Under the pieces are notes generated by a model. It did no database searches, was not told the DNA's origin, and worked only from the letters and a program-made list of their open reading frames with translations. Positions 1 to 6,433 of a stretch of DNA of 28,374 bases are shown piece by piece. A program made the translations under genes and the position numbers. The first letter of the stretch is position 1; each line of letters begins with the position of its first letter. The stretch comes from Candidatus Raymondbacteria bacterium RIFOXYA2_FULL_49_16 (GTDB lineage Bacteria; Fibrobacterota; OXYB2-FULL-49-7; XYB2-FULL-49-35): contig MFYT01000090.1 in the NCBI GenBank assembly GCA_001789205.1, forward strand, positions 1-28,374, written 5' to 3'.

Positions 1-26
1 TTTCTTGACGAGGAGGCCGAATTTGG

Positions 27-215
27 ATGCGGAGAGAGGAAAACGGGGGGGCCTTTATCGAATACCGGAAAGAAATGCGCCCTGCATTCGCCGGTGAAAA
101 TTATGTGTACTGGAAAAAGCAAATGCCTATCAATTTGCCGGATAGGCCACGGTCACCGGGCCGTCTCGTACGTAAGGACGCCTTTCATGCAATAGAGGCC
201 TGTATGCAAGAATGA
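27..215 (+). CDS. Possible 62-aa hypothetical protein
   Basis: This is a small open frame with a strong AGGAGG ribosome-binding site at 11-16. I do not recognise the product. It is rich in Arg, Lys and Pro and has no signal peptide or membrane helix. The only support is the ribosome-binding site and the absence of a competing gene. It could equally be chance in the 3' part of an upstream gene that lies mostly outside the window. Confidence 0.2.
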   Translation: MRREENGGAFIEYRKEMRPAFAGENYVYWKKQMPINLPDRPRSPGRLVRKDAFHAIEACMQE

Positions 216-248
216 CGCCCTTACATCCCCGCACTTGAACGCCCTTCC

Positions 249-278
249 TTGACCTCGCCTCTTCCGCGCGTATATCTT
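249..278 (+). promoter_or_regulatory. Candidate promoter of the ABC operon
   Basis: A -35-like TTGACC (249-254) is followed by TATATC (271-276, spacing 16) or TATCTT (273-278, spacing 18). Transcription would start within a few bases of the ATG at 287. No Shine-Dalgarno sequence precedes that ATG, so the mRNA would be leaderless or nearly so. The call rests on hexamer similarity alone. Confidence 0.3.
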
Positions 279-286
279 ATTGATCC

Positions 287-1633
287 ATGATCATCTTTCC
301 CTTTGGCAAAGCGCCTGCGGTCATTCTGGTAGCCGCCCTTCTGGCAGGCGGGTGGCTTCTCCTGCATCCGCGCGGCAAAGAGGACGCAAACCTCGTGCTC
401 TGGTCCTTTGCAAAGACACATATCACGGCCTACAACCAGGCCCTTCCCGCTTTGAACCATGCTTATCCTGATGTGAAACTGTCGGTCAAGCAGATCCATT
501 TTGAAGCGCTCAACCGCCGCCTGCTCTCCTCATTCTGGAGCGACCTGCCGAGCCAGCCCGATCTTGTGGAGATCGAGATAAGCTGCGTGGGCACTTATTT
601 CAAGGGGCCAAAGGAGCAGATCGGATTCGAAGACCTCAAGCCGCGCCTTGTTGAATCGGGCATGTACAACCGCATTGTGCGCAATCGGCTTGCCACGTGG
701 AGCAACCGGGGCGGCATATACGGCATTCCGAACGATGTGCATCCTGTCATGCTCGCATACAGGCGCGACATCGCCGACTCCCTCGGCATATGCGTTGACT
801 CTTTGTACACCTGGGACAGGTTCATCGAGGCAGGCAGGCGGTTCACCGTTGAGGGCGAGAGGTATATGATTGAACTGAACGAACAGAACGTCGGCAGCCT
901 TGAATGCTTTCTTTTTCAGCGCGGAGGCGGATATTTTGATTCGCTTGGAAATGTCATTTTTGACAATCCGGTTGCTGTTGCGACCATGGAATGGTTCGTT
1001 CCTCTGGTGACAGGAAAGGGCAGGATAGGGGCGGACCTGGGTTCGGGGCAGAACGCGGCCGTGCTGTTCTACAAGGCACTGGAAGAGGGATACTATCTTT
1101 TTTTCATCTGTCCCGACTGGCGCAGCAGTTTTATCCAGGAGTATTCTCCCCGCCTTGCCGGAAAAATGGCTTTAATGCCCATGCCCGCTTTTTATCCAGG
1201 AGGCAGGCGGACCAGCACCCAGGGGGGTACCATGATGGCCATCACCAAGGCGTGCAAAGACAAGGACAAGGCGTGGAAGACCGCGCTTTTCCTGTATACA
1301 AATCCGGAAGGACGGAGCCGGAGCTTTAAAAAAACCAATATCATCCCGCCCTTCAGGGACGCATGGACCGAACCGGTGTTCCATGAACCCAATGCCTTCT
1401 GGTCAGGCCAGAAACTGGGAGAAATGTATATCGGCCTTGCGGATTCCATTCCTCCCCAGTATAGCAATCCCTTTGTCGTTCTTGCCAAGGGCAAGCTGAG
1501 CCAGGCCCTGGTGAGTTGCACCCAGTATTATAGCGTAAACGGCAGCAGCGGCTTCCGTGACCATATCCGGAAAGCCCTGACTGCTTCGGCAGACGAGGTG
1601 CGGAAATACCAGAAAAGGGGCCTGATTGAGTAA
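287..1633 (+). CDS. ABC sugar transporter, extracellular solute-binding protein (family 1)
   Basis: This is the probable ligand-capturing subunit of a carbohydrate ABC importer of the MalE/UgpB type. The 448-aa length is normal for family 1 solute-binding proteins. Residues about 12-26 form one hydrophobic helix, with no lipobox cysteine after it. The protein is therefore probably anchored by an uncleaved N-terminal helix rather than by a lipid. Typical family features are the beta strand 'LVLWSFAKTH' near residue 37, a segment around 'YGIPNDVHPVMLAYRRDI' (start of the hinge region) and the late 'KAWKTALFLYTNPEG' helix. The stop overlaps the start of the first permease by 8 bases. The ligand is unknown; a sugar or oligosaccharide is inferred from the family. 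The start at 287 has no clear ribosome-binding site. Confidence 0.88.
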   Translation: MIIFPFGKAPAVILVAALLAGGWLLLHPRGKEDANLVLWSFAKTHITAYNQALPALNHAYPDVKLSVKQIHFEALNRRLLSSFWSDLPSQPDLVEIEISCVGTYFKGPKEQIGFEDLKPRLVESGMYNRIVRNRLATWSNRGGIYGIPNDVHPVMLAYRRDIADSLGICVDSLYTWDRFIEAGRRFTVEGERYMIELNEQNVGSLECFLFQRGGGYFDSLGNVIFDNPVAVATMEWFVPLVTGKGRIGADLGSGQNAAVLFYKALEEGYYLFFICPDWRSSFIQEYSPRLAGKMALMPMPAFYPGGRRTSTQGGTMMAITKACKDKDKAWKTALFLYTNPEGRSRSFKKTNIIPPFRDAWTEPVFHEPNAFWSGQKLGEMYIGLADSIPPQYSNPFVVLAKGKLSQALVSCTQYYSVNGSSGFRDHIRKALTASADEVRKYQKRGLIE

Positions 1634-2522
1634 GCGTATTTCAAGGTGGCATATTTTCAGGCACACAAGCGCGCCCTACCTGTTCATTGCGCCCTTTATC
1701 ATCATGTTCGCCATTTTTTATCTGTATCCCCTGATCAAAAGCCTCATACTCGCTTTTTATATCACCGTAGGACCCAAGTCAAAAATATTCGTGGGTTTTG
1801 ACAACTTCCGTTTCATGTTCCACGATCCGGACTTTTACCGGGCGGTGCGCAACACCGTGCTGTATGCCCTGGGGTCGGTCTTTGTGCAGCTTCCCGTGAG
1901 CCTGGGCCTGGCCATTCTTCTCAACCGGAGCAAATATCCGGGAAGGAATTTTTTCAGGTTCAGTTTTTTCTCGCCGTACATGTTCGGATCGGTATTTGTG
2001 GCGGTTCTTTTCGGCGTGCTCTTTGTGCCCCACTTCGGCCTGGTGAACAAACTTGTCGCCTTTTTCTATTCAGTTGATATAAAATGGCTTTCCAATCCCA
2101 AGCTGGTGCTGCCCGCGCTTATACTCACTGCGCTGTGGCTCTACGCGGGCCTTAATATGATTTATTTTCTTGCTGCCCTGCAGTCAGTGCCCAAGGAACT
2201 GTACGAGGCGGCCCGCGTTGACGGTGCAAATGCCCTGCATCAGTTTCTCCATGTCACCTGGCCCGGCATCAAACCTGTCGCGGTGTTCGTGATCATGATG
2301 AGCACCATCGGCAGTTTTCAGCTTTTTGAACTCGCATGGGTCATGCTCGACAGTTCGCCGGGACCGGACAATGCCGGCCTCACCATTATAATGTATTTAT
2401 ATCAATCGGGGTTTGTTTCCGGAGACCTGGGATATGCCTCGGCCATCGGCTGGGTGCTTACCTGCGGCCTTGGCATCATCTCTTTTTTCCAGATGAAAGT
2501 TACAGGAGCGCTGTCAAAATGA
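1626..2522 (+). CDS. ABC sugar transporter permease, MalF/UgpA type
   Basis: This 298-aa inner-membrane permease belongs to the binding-protein-dependent (CUT1-like) sugar transporters. It starts at TTG 1626, inside the end of the binding-protein gene, which implies translational coupling. An N-terminal membrane helix runs at about residues 18-37, with roughly five more helices after it. The EAA loop that docks the ATPase is clear: EAA at 194-196, Gly200 and Pro213 in 'YEAARVDGANALHQFLHVTW'. It ends in an ATGA overlap with the second permease, so the two should form a heterodimer. The partner ATPase is not encoded in this window; in this family it is often a shared MsmK/UgpC-like protein elsewhere in the genome. 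Confidence 0.92.
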   Translation: MSKRISRWHIFRHTSAPYLFIAPFIIMFAIFYLYPLIKSLILAFYITVGPKSKIFVGFDNFRFMFHDPDFYRAVRNTVLYALGSVFVQLPVSLGLAILLNRSKYPGRNFFRFSFFSPYMFGSVFVAVLFGVLFVPHFGLVNKLVAFFYSVDIKWLSNPKLVLPALILTALWLYAGLNMIYFLAALQSVPKELYEAARVDGANALHQFLHVTWPGIKPVAVFVIMMSTIGSFQLFELAWVMLDSSPGPDNAGLTIIMYLYQSGFVSGDLGYASAIGWVLTCGLGIISFFQMKVTGALSK

Positions 2523-3325
2523 TCAACAGGATCCTGCTCTATGCCGTTCTTTCCGTGTGCGCAGCGATCATGCTTACGCCCATGATATGGCTCCTTGCCG
2601 CAGCCTTCAAGGGCAACGAGGACCTCTTTTCCTATCTCTTTTTCTCTCCGCGGCCCACGCTGCACAATTTCCACAAGCTGTTCGAGTCAATTCCCTTTAT
2701 GCGCTACATGGTCAACTCATTCTTTGTTTCGGGCATTGTTGTCATGCTGCAGCTTTTTTTCTCGTCCCTGGGCGGGTTTGCGCTGGCAAAATACGAGTTC
2801 AGGGGTAAGAAATACGTCATGCTCCTGATGCTTATCACCATGCTTATTCCAGGCCAGGTGCTTATGGCGCCTCTGTACGAACTGCTGTTCAAGCTCAGGC
2901 TGCTCGACACCTACACAGGCCTGGTCTCGCCCTGGGCTGTGAGTGTGTTCGGCATGTTTCTTTTCTCCCAGTCCATGAAACAGATCCCCCAGAGCCTGCT
3001 CGAAGCAGGCCGACTCGATGGCCTTTCCGAGTTCGGCATATTTTGGAACCTTGTACTGCCTGTGTGCAGGCCCATGATCGGCGCTTTCTGCCTCATCTCG
3101 TTCATGGGTTCGTGGAACAATTTCCTCTGGCCCCAGATTGTGCTCAATTCACAGGAAATGTACACTCTGCCAGTGGGCCTTTCACAGCTTACGGGCCTGC
3201 TTTCAAATGAATACGGCGCGCTCATGGCCGGCACCCTGCTCGCGGTCCTTCCGGTGGGTGTGCTCTTCTTCCTGCTTCAGAGAGAGTTTATATCAGGTCT
3301 TACCGCAGGCGCGGTAAAGGGATAA
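2519..3325 (+). CDS. ABC sugar transporter permease, MalG/UgpE type
   Basis: This is the second permease subunit of the importer, 268 aa. I chose ATG 2519 because it overlaps the stop of the previous gene (ATGA) and gives the usual short cytoplasmic N-terminus followed by a first helix at about residues 7-29. The EAA loop is present with EAG at 162-164, Gly168 and Pro181. 'GSWNNFLWPQIVL' is the family's typical late periplasmic/TM segment. The C-terminus, 'REFISGLTAGAVKG', is a hallmark of MalG-type permeases. It forms the membrane channel with the preceding permease. No ATPase gene follows; the next genes are an unrelated toxin-antitoxin pair. Confidence 0.92.
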   Translation: MINRILLYAVLSVCAAIMLTPMIWLLAAAFKGNEDLFSYLFFSPRPTLHNFHKLFESIPFMRYMVNSFFVSGIVVMLQLFFSSLGGFALAKYEFRGKKYVMLLMLITMLIPGQVLMAPLYELLFKLRLLDTYTGLVSPWAVSVFGMFLFSQSMKQIPQSLLEAGRLDGLSEFGIFWNLVLPVCRPMIGAFCLISFMGSWNNFLWPQIVLNSQEMYTLPVGLSQLTGLLSNEYGALMAGTLLAVLPVGVLFFLLQREFISGLTAGAVKG

Positions 3326-3336
3326 ACGGCGGCCTG

Positions 3337-3365
3337 TTGCTTTTCTTCTCAATAATACATATATT
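3337..3365 (+). promoter_or_regulatory. Candidate promoter of the brnT-brnA operon
   Basis: TTGCTT (3337-3342) and TATATT (3360-3365) are 17 bp apart, with the brnT start codon 21 bases after the -10 hexamer. The surrounding 60 bp are A+T-rich and contain several short palindromes (ATATATTTATGCATA region). Those palindromes would suit autorepression by the BrnT-BrnA complex, which is known for this family. The exact operator cannot be assigned. Confidence 0.35.
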
Positions 3366-3386
3366 TATGCATACCAATATACACAT

Positions 3387-3677
3387 ATGAATTATGCGTT
3401 TTTTGAATGGGATGATGTTAAGGATGCCTACAATCAGCAAAAGCATGACGTTTCTTTTACAGAAGCCCAAGAAGCGTTTTTTGATGAGGATCGTATCACT
3501 GCAGTAGACAAATCTCATAGCAATTTAGTAGAAACTCGTTATTACTGCATCGGTAAAATCGAGAGAGGTGTCGTAACAGTCAGATTCACATTCAGAAACC
3601 AGAACATCCGGATTATTGGAGCCGGTTTCTGGCGAAAGGGGAAAAAAGATTATGAAGAAAAAAACTGTATACACTGA
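3387..3677 (+). CDS. brnT: BrnT family type II toxin
   Basis: This is the toxin (ribonuclease, DUF497 fold) of a BrnT/BrnA type II toxin-antitoxin system. The 96-aa protein carries the family signature near its N-terminus, 'FEWDDVKDAYNQQKHDVSF' followed by EAQEAFFD, and ends with the strands 'RYYCIGKIERGVVTVRFT' and a final I-R-I-I-GA-FWRKGKKDYEE stretch (R.IS.R.A...E..YE in relatives). The antitoxin gene begins inside its 3' end (26-base overlap), as in the usual toxin-first order. BrnT inhibits translation by cleaving RNA; here this is known from the family and not shown. No Shine-Dalgarno sequence precedes the ATG. Confidence 0.9.
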   Translation: MNYAFFEWDDVKDAYNQQKHDVSFTEAQEAFFDEDRITAVDKSHSNLVETRYYCIGKIERGVVTVRFTFRNQNIRIIGAGFWRKGKKDYEEKNCIH

Positions 3678-3894
3678 TGGCCCTATCGGCGATTATGAAA
3701 TCATAGACGATTTTCTACCACCCCCGGAACTCTTGATCCGCAGACAGGAAAATGTACGGGTAACAATTAATTTAAATAAATCAAGTGTCGGGTATTTCAA
3801 AGAGATTGCAAAGACCAGTCATACTCAGTACCAGAAAATAATCAGGAGTTTATTGGATTATTATGCAACACGGCAGGCTTTGGCACACAAATGA
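3652..3894 (+). CDS. brnA: BrnA-type ribbon-helix-helix antitoxin
   Basis: This 80-aa antitoxin is the partner of the overlapping toxin. I chose ATG 3652 because GAAAGGGG (3635-3642) lies upstream as a ribosome-binding site, and because it gives a protein starting MKKKT; an in-frame ATG at 3616 would lengthen it by 12 residues. The N-terminus, an acidic and proline-rich segment (DDFLPPPELL), is the expected toxin-binding part. The C-terminal half (VRVTINLNKSSVGYFKEIA..., then YQKIIRSLLDYYA) reads as a ribbon-helix-helix DNA-binding domain. In BrnTA systems the antitoxin neutralises the toxin and represses the operon. The gene ends at 3894 and nothing recognisable follows. Confidence 0.85.
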   Translation: MKKKTVYTDGPIGDYEIIDDFLPPPELLIRRQENVRVTINLNKSSVGYFKEIAKTSHTQYQKIIRSLLDYYATRQALAHK

Positions 3895-4468
3895 AATTAG
3901 TGGCACAATAAAGCACCCGACAATCCTTGTGGCTTCTCCGTTCGATCTGCCTGAGGCGGACATTATATCCCGAACAAAGGCGCATCTCGACAAGCTCGAT
4001 GGCCGCATCAGATCAGGTATTATGGATGGTACTCCAATAAAATCCGGGGCATGAGGGGAACGATTGGCGATAGACTGAGACGAAAAATTGAGAAACCACC
4101 CAGTTTGCGGCAACGCATGACGCCCGCCCTGAGCTTGCCGAAGGGTGGGCAGTGCTAATAAAACTGATTTAAAATGCTTATCAATTGCCGAAGAAATCCC
4201 GAAGGCAGTAGATCGGGCTTTCAGGGAACGGTATCTTTGGTAGGTAGCGCTGCGGGGCGGGTCAGGAAATCGAGCATTTTCAGGCGGTTTTTGCAGAAGT
4301 CTCAACACGTACCAGAAACTACCAATTATGGTACGAATCCACTTTAACGGAAATTTCTCAGACTTAACGTACGTTGTATTCAGTTTTCTGTGGTGACCCC
4401 TATTAAAGCCATGTTTTGGCCCGCCTGCTACATAAACAACCATTACAGGCTGCGGAAAATCACGAAAA
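3895..4468. other. 574 bp without a supported gene
   Basis: A 63-codon + frame at 3863-4054 and a 197-codon - frame at 3850-4443 exist. Neither has a ribosome-binding site or any recognisable motif, and the - frame runs antisense into brnA. The region holds a GC-rich hairpin (4122-4150), a small inverted repeat CGTACC/GGTACG (4308-4313 / 4330-4335), the perfect palindrome AACGTACGTT near 4367, and one copy of a 16-bp direct repeat (4171-4186). A short + frame near 4150-4228 could be the remains of a decayed gene. I cannot identify it. Confidence 0.5.
4122..4150. repeat. REP-like GC-rich hairpin
   Basis: GCCCGCCCT (4122-4130) pairs with AGGGTGGGC (4142-4150), a nine-base-pair stem with one G-T pair. 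The 11-base loop reads GAGCTTGCCGA. The core CCTGAGCTTGCCGAAGG resembles a short palindromic motif that, from memory, is scattered in many bacterial draft genomes. No poly-T follows on either strand, so it is more likely a dispersed palindromic repeat than a terminator. Confidence 0.55.
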
Positions 4469-5227
4469 TTATTTCATCAGTATCATTTTTTTTACCGCAA
4501 TAAAATCTCCAGCAACGAGACGATAAAAATACACGCCGCCTGCGAGATGAACAGTGTTAAAAACTGCCTGATATTTTCCGGCAGGTCTCATTCCGTCCAT
4601 CAATGTAACGGTACCTTGTCCGGCGATATCATAGACTTTCAACACGACATGCGACCACTTTGGCACATCGTAGAATATTGTCGTGCTCGGGTTGAAGGGA
4701 TTAGGAGAGTTCTGATATAGGGTGAATGAGTTCGGCGCTGCCGATAGGTTCTCCGATGTTGCGGTAGTAGAAGTATCCAGAACTAACACAGATGTTGCTA
4801 AATTGCCCCACAGCGTATCGCCAGACGTGCTACGCACTTCGCCGACTCGATAGGTAACCGTATCGAGGAAACCGTTAACTATACTTGTTGCAAACATTAA
4901 CGTATTAACACTATCGGTAGTCCCTGTTTTGGCACTTTTAATCTTAGGTATCAAATTCGTTTGCACTGTTTCTATATCGTAATCGTTTGCAAGTAGTTCT
5001 GAAAGGGCAACTGTTCTTCCAACTATGAGGTAATCTGAAAATGCAAATGGAGCATTATCGAGCTTTTTCAATCCGGGATATGTGCTATCGGTCCTGATTG
5101 TCCATGTCGTATCAAAATCCCACCCGCTGAAATTCGGCGCTGCCTTCATCTGTGCTGTGGTCAGTCCGGTGATACTGAGGATTCCGTCATTATAACTATA
5201 CCCGTTCGCTTGCCCCGATGTCTGCAT
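4469..5227 (-). pseudogene. C-terminal part of GLUG-repeat secreted protein (after in-frame amber)
   Basis: This is the downstream half of the gene whose N-terminal part lies at 5231-6043. It is in the same frame; only a TAG codon (5231-5233) and one AAT separate them. The half starts with the closing segment of a GLUG protein (TSGQANG, then GLTTAQMKAAPNFSGWDF and a WTI...YPGLKKL tail). It continues through a beta-rich linker and ends in a sorting-type CTD: SPNPFNPSTTI, VYDIAGQ, AGKYQAVFN, GGVYFYRL and a final KKMILMK. The Met at 5227 has no ribosome-binding site, and a free product would lack a signal peptide. Separate expression is therefore unlikely. The full protein (about 525 aa) would be exported and surface attached or secreted if the amber codon were read through or is a sequence error. 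Confidence 0.75.
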
Positions 5228-5230
5228 ATT

Positions 5231-6043
5231 CTAATAGCAAATGTTGATCGTTGAAGAAGACATATTGAAGCCCACCAGACCACCAGTAAAATCAGGAGCA
5301 TCGTACACCCTTCCTGCAGCATAACAATTGCTGATGGTAGAAAACTGGTCGTTTATTCCCACGAGACCGCCTGTAACACCGTAACCGCTAACGCATCCTG
5401 TCGTATAACAATTTATAATGGTAGATAAGCTATTATATCCCACCAGACCGCCGATCCAATCAGAAGAACCGCTCACGCTCCCTGTTGCATAACAGTTGCT
5501 GATCGTAGAAGATTGTTCGTTTATTCCCACAAGCCCCCCGGTATAGAATGTGCCGTTTACGCTCCCTGTCGCATAACAGTTGCTGATCGTAGAAGAATCA
5601 CAATTGCTGCCCACCAGACTACCGGTAAAGTGGTAACCACTCACTGAACAACTTGGCAAACCCAGACTATCGATCGTACTGCCGCAGGTATAACAGAACA
5701 TTCCTACAAAGTCCATAGCTGGACGATTAATAACAAGACCCGTGATCACATGTCCGCCGCCATGATATGTGCCGGTAAAGTTCGTCGACGGATGGCCGAT
5801 AGGCGTAAAACCGCTACCGCTGTCCCAGTATACCGTTGAATCCGCATCGATATCTACGGTTTGAACAAAATAGCTTCCCCAGCATCCACTGTTCTGCGAA
5901 AGCCAGTATAAATTATTAAGCGAAGATATTCTATACGGATCATTGCTCGTTCCGCTACCAGCAGGTGCTGTTTCTATTTGTGAAACTATTACCGTACTGA
6001 ACCCTAGTGACAATACTGCAACCGCTGTCAATTGTTTTAACAT
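5231..6043 (-). CDS. GLUG-repeat secreted protein, N-terminal part
   Basis: This 270-aa frame begins with a signal peptide (MLKQLTAVAVLSLGFSTVIVS). A conserved start domain follows (GSGTSNDPYRISSLNNLYWLS, then a GTYHGGGHVITGL strand). At least five GLUG-type repeats come next, each with a G-G-LVG core and most with STISNCYATGSV. These repeats are known from surface and secreted proteins of the FCB group and some Gram-positives; their function is unclear. AAGG lies ten bases before the ATG and may serve as ribosome-binding site. The frame stops at TAG right after the last 'CY', where GLUG proteins normally continue with a tryptophan (CYWD..TSGQ). A single G-to-A change (TGG to TAG) explains the break. 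See the C-terminal part at 4469-5227. Confidence 0.82.
   Translation of the reverse strand: MLKQLTAVAVLSLGFSTVIVSQIETAPAGSGTSNDPYRISSLNNLYWLSQNSGCWGSYFVQTVDIDADSTVYWDSGSGFTPIGHPSTNFTGTYHGGGHVITGLVINRPAMDFVGMFCYTCGSTIDSLGLPSCSVSGYHFTGSLVGSNCDSSTISNCYATGSVNGTFYTGGLVGINEQSSTISNCYATGSVSGSSDWIGGLVGYNSLSTIINCYTTGCVSGYGVTGGLVGINDQFSTISNCYAAGRVYDAPDFTGGLVGFNMSSSTINICY
5475..5596 (-). repeat. Near-identical 38-bp direct repeat within the GLUG gene
   Basis: Positions 5475-5512 and 5559-5596 match at 37 of 38 bases, 84 bp apart (28 codons). They encode consecutive GLUG units with the same peptide (SSTISNCYATGSV). The high DNA identity suggests recent unit duplication or gene conversion. It is a place where assembly collapse or copy-number change is likely. 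Confidence 0.85.
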
Positions 6044-6431
6044 AAATTTACCTTAGGCACGGCTTTTATCCAACTGATAGACTTTCATTTTCAGAAAAAC
6101 AAGGTATTTAGACGATATGATAGTAAAATAGCCCTTACAACCCGCGAAAACAAGCGAAATAAATAAGCATATCTCCCGGCAGCGCTGATAGAATATTTCA
6201 GTCTGCAAGAAAAGATAAGGAGCTTTACACTTGATTTCGGGACTATGAAGGGATATTTTATCTAAAAGCAGCGTGAAATCGAAATTTTTTTTAGCCCGGA
6301 AGACCAAGACTGGGGGCCCGCCTCGCGTCGCCGCAAGGCGAGGCGGGGGCAATATCAAATGCCGGAACCAAATTCGCCTTGCAGGCATCAACGAATCATA
6401 TCACGAACCGGAAAATCAAAATGCTTATCAA
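6044..6431. other. 388 bp intergenic, hairpin only
   Basis: No supported gene lies here. A 112-codon - frame at 6053-6391 is mostly the translation of a GC-rich palindrome plus A+T-rich DNA and has no ribosome-binding site. The region contains the hairpin at 6317-6347 and, next to the ATPase stop codon, the second copy of the 16-bp direct repeat (6418-6433). The A+T-rich stretch next to 6044-6130 probably holds the promoter of the GLUG gene, but I cannot place it. Confidence 0.55.
6317..6347. repeat. REP-like GC-rich palindrome
   Basis: CCCGCCTCGC (6317-6326) and GCGAGGCGGG (6338-6347) are perfect ten-base arms around an 11-base loop. No T-run follows on either strand, so it is not a typical terminator. 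The CGCCTCGCG core resembles the inner part of the coding palindrome at 9516-9566 (AGCCTCGCGCTAGGCGAG). The two may belong to one repeat family. Confidence 0.6.
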
Positions 6432-6433
6432 TT
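6418..6433. repeat. 16-bp direct repeat, second copy (first at 4171-4186)
   Basis: AAAATGCTTATCAATT occurs exactly at 4171-4186 and 6418-6433, in the same orientation. This copy abuts and partly overlaps the stop codon of the ATPase gene. The two copies flank the GLUG gene and both non-coding hairpins. Confidence 0.6.

Larger units (their letters stand above)
1..286. other. Left edge, no convincing gene
   Basis: No recognisable protein is encoded here. A 62-codon + strand frame at 27-215 has a good Shine-Dalgarno-like AGGAGG at 11-16, ten bases before its ATG. The product is basic, resembles nothing I know, and has no membrane segment or motif. Another + frame is open from base 1 to a TAG at about 190, so the tail of an upstream gene cannot be excluded. 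The stretch 216-286 is the leader of the ABC transporter operon. Confidence 0.3.

Noticed and set aside
2336-2518. Upstream extension of the second permease
   Set aside because: It would overlap the first permease by nearly 190 bases in another frame; ATG 2519 gives the ATGA overlap and a normal N-terminus.
3301-3316. TACCGC/GCGGTA inverted repeat as terminator of the ABC operon
   Set aside because: It lies inside the coding end of the permease, has a six-base stem and no T-run directly after it.
3863-4054. 63-codon + frame overlapping the end of brnA
   Set aside because: No ribosome-binding site, large overlap with brnA and an unrecognised product; not enough support for a gene.
3850-4443. 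197-codon open frame on the - strand
   Set aside because: It runs antisense into brnA, includes the REP-like hairpin as 'TLRQAQGG', has no ribosome-binding site and no recognisable domain.
5475-5596. Regular repeats that could suggest a CRISPR array
   Set aside because: The repeats are in frame, encode GLUG units, have unequal conservation and no unique spacers of constant length.
6053-6391. 112-codon - frame between the GLUG gene and the ATPase
   Set aside because: Its N-terminal part is a translation of the GC-rich palindrome; the rest lies in A+T-rich DNA with no motif.
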